Shown here in pieces: positions 63,111 through 64,000 of a stretch of 64,000 bases of DNA. A program made the position numbers and the translations under genes. Position 1 is the first letter of the stretch, and each line of letters begins with the position of its first letter. Source of the stretch: Bdellovibrionales bacterium (GTDB taxonomy: Bacteria; Bdellovibrionota; UBA1018); the NCBI GenBank assembly GCA_947380295.1, contig CANCQK010000016.1, forward strand, positions 1 through 64,000, in the 5' to 3' direction. The notes under the pieces were generated by a model. It ran no database searches, was not told where the DNA came from, and saw only the letters and a list, made by a program, of their open reading frames with translations.

Positions 63111-64000
63111 TTATTCAGATGCGGGAGCAGCATTACAAGATTCTGGCAGCTCAGGGCCAATTTTACTCTTTGCCGTATTCTCCGCCATTGCCAGCATCAG
63201 GTTAGGGTCCCCGAAGCTGACCGACCTTTTATCGAAAGCACCGGTTGGGGACTTGCAATCCCAGCCTTGCTCTGGACCGAACGTGAAATCGTTGTCAGTC
63301 GGCATCGACTCTTCTTCAACCGCGGGCACACTATCCGAAGGCGAACCAAAAACTTCATTAGCTGCTTCGCTAACGACACGTGCCCAAACACTAACCAAGT
63401 CAAATCCCAACGGATTGTATGAAGAAATTAGATTGCCTCCTAAAGTTTGGTTTGGTGCTCCAGATCCAACAAAAGCTCCTTGGGCATTCTTCGAATATTG
63501 GGATCGCTGAAAAGTCAAGGAGACACTAGTTTGATCAAGTCTACTTTTATTATAGAGTGTAGTAGGGCTGGCAGCCCCACTCTGAGATTCAGTTTCGAAG
63601 AGTTTGAGTGTCTTTGAACCTAACCAATGATACTTTTCCAAGGTCCCCTCAACCTTTACCTTATGCCCATCCCTCGTTACCTGCTGCATAACCGCGTGAG
63701 TCGGAACACCACCAACCAAAGCACTCCCTTCATAACTTAACATAGTGTCTTGTCTCCATTGTTTCGTGTTCGAGTCAAGGCTGCACGAAAAAGCATGAAG
63801 ACTCGAGACTGAGCCGGACTCGGTCCTCACAACCTTGAATTTCAGCCTGGTCAGGTATGATTTTTCAAGGGTCTCTTGAATGGAAAGTTCTGTATATCCA
63901 AAAGTTAACTGATCACCCAACGCAAGCTTTTTAGCGTCAGCCAGCTTTGAAAACTTCAGAAAATTTAGATCAGCCCGTTTCACAGAATCTAGACTCGTCG
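63111..64000 (-). CDS. Lipoprotein paralogue 2 (5' end outside window)
   Basis: The frame is open to the right window edge, continuing upstream of the first internal Met as TSLDSVKRADLNF. Shared blocks with the lipoprotein at 60478 include KLALGDQLTFGY, VVRTESGSVSSLHAFSCSLD and YNPLGFDLVS (against NSPFGFNLGS). Near the end both have a GWDCKSP/VWDCQLP-type block. The signal peptide would lie outside the window. Function is unknown. Confidence 0.8.
   Translation of the reverse strand, partial: TSLDSVKRADLNFLKFSKLADAKKLALGDQLTFGYTELSIQETLEKSYLTRLKFKVVRTESGSVSSLHAFSCSLDSNTKQWRQDTMLSYEGSALVGGVPTHAVMQQVTRDGHKVKVEGTLEKYHWLGSKTLKLFETESQSGAASPTTLYNKSRLDQTSVSLTFQRSQYSKNAQGAFVGSGAPNQTLGGNLISSYNPLGFDLVSVWARVVSEAANEVFGSPSDSVPAVEEESMPTDNDFTFGPEQGWDCKSPTGAFDKRSVSFGDPNLMLAMAENTAKSKIGPELPESCNAAPASE

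Overview
The window is a dense, moderate-GC chromosomal segment from a motile Gram-negative bacterium. Gene content (a complete flagellar export and basal-body operon with a MotE-type chaperone gene, an Mla lipid-transport operon, part of a Tad/Flp pilus locus, many sigma-54 activators, lipoproteins and beta-barrel proteins) suggests a member of the Bdellovibrionota or a close deltaproteobacterial-type lineage. This is inference from content and gene order; no 16S gene is present. No insertion sequence, phage, plasmid, CRISPR array or rRNA was seen.

Left edge (1-8.1 kb). A partial, secreted, Ala/Gly/Pro-rich repeat protein on the minus strand carries two exact 45-residue repeats, each with a near-perfect IQ (calmodulin-type) motif, followed by 18-bp tandem repeats that run off the window. 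Then come tRNA-Asp(GUC), a PlsC-like acyltransferase, ybeY and prfB (with the classic programmed +1 frameshift and an ATGA overlap with ybeY), a mazG-coaE gene fusion, and a lipoprotein/outer-membrane-protein pair.

Flagellar block (8.1-35.6 kb, all minus strand). Read 5' to 3' it is: sigma-54 promoter - large periplasmic TPR protein - receiver-less sigma-54 activator - flgB flgC fliE fliF fliG fliH fliI - fliJ motE fliK flgD flg_new flgE - fliL fliM fliN fliO fliP fliQ fliR flhB flhA flhF - fliA - PilZ. Many neighbours overlap by 1-11 bp, so the block looks like one or a few long transcripts. The order implies a cascade: RpoN and the activator feed the basal body and hook, and FliA then serves late genes elsewhere. 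FliL carries nine tandem GGGGEH units in its periplasmic linker.

Envelope and pilus block (35.7-49.1 kb). A lipoprotein plus mlaE-mlaF-mlaD; a second receiver-less sigma-54 activator (convergent); metK with a short basic-protein gene upstream; a Tad-type secretin and CpaF ATPase followed by a lipocalin-like gene and a convergent TadB/C-like membrane protein; and a CpoB/YbgF-like protein with a proline-rich partner.

Housekeeping and signalling (49.1-59.1 kb). dprA, topA, a frameshifted DUF2283-like remnant, ddl, a Glu/Leu-type dehydrogenase with a strong terminator, and an NtrC-type two-component pair.

Right edge (59.2-64 kb). A phosphatase gene convergent with a lipoprotein gene has been duplicated about 2.6 kb away. 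The second copy keeps only the 3' third of the phosphatase gene (almost unchanged) and a much more divergent lipoprotein paralogue that runs off the window.
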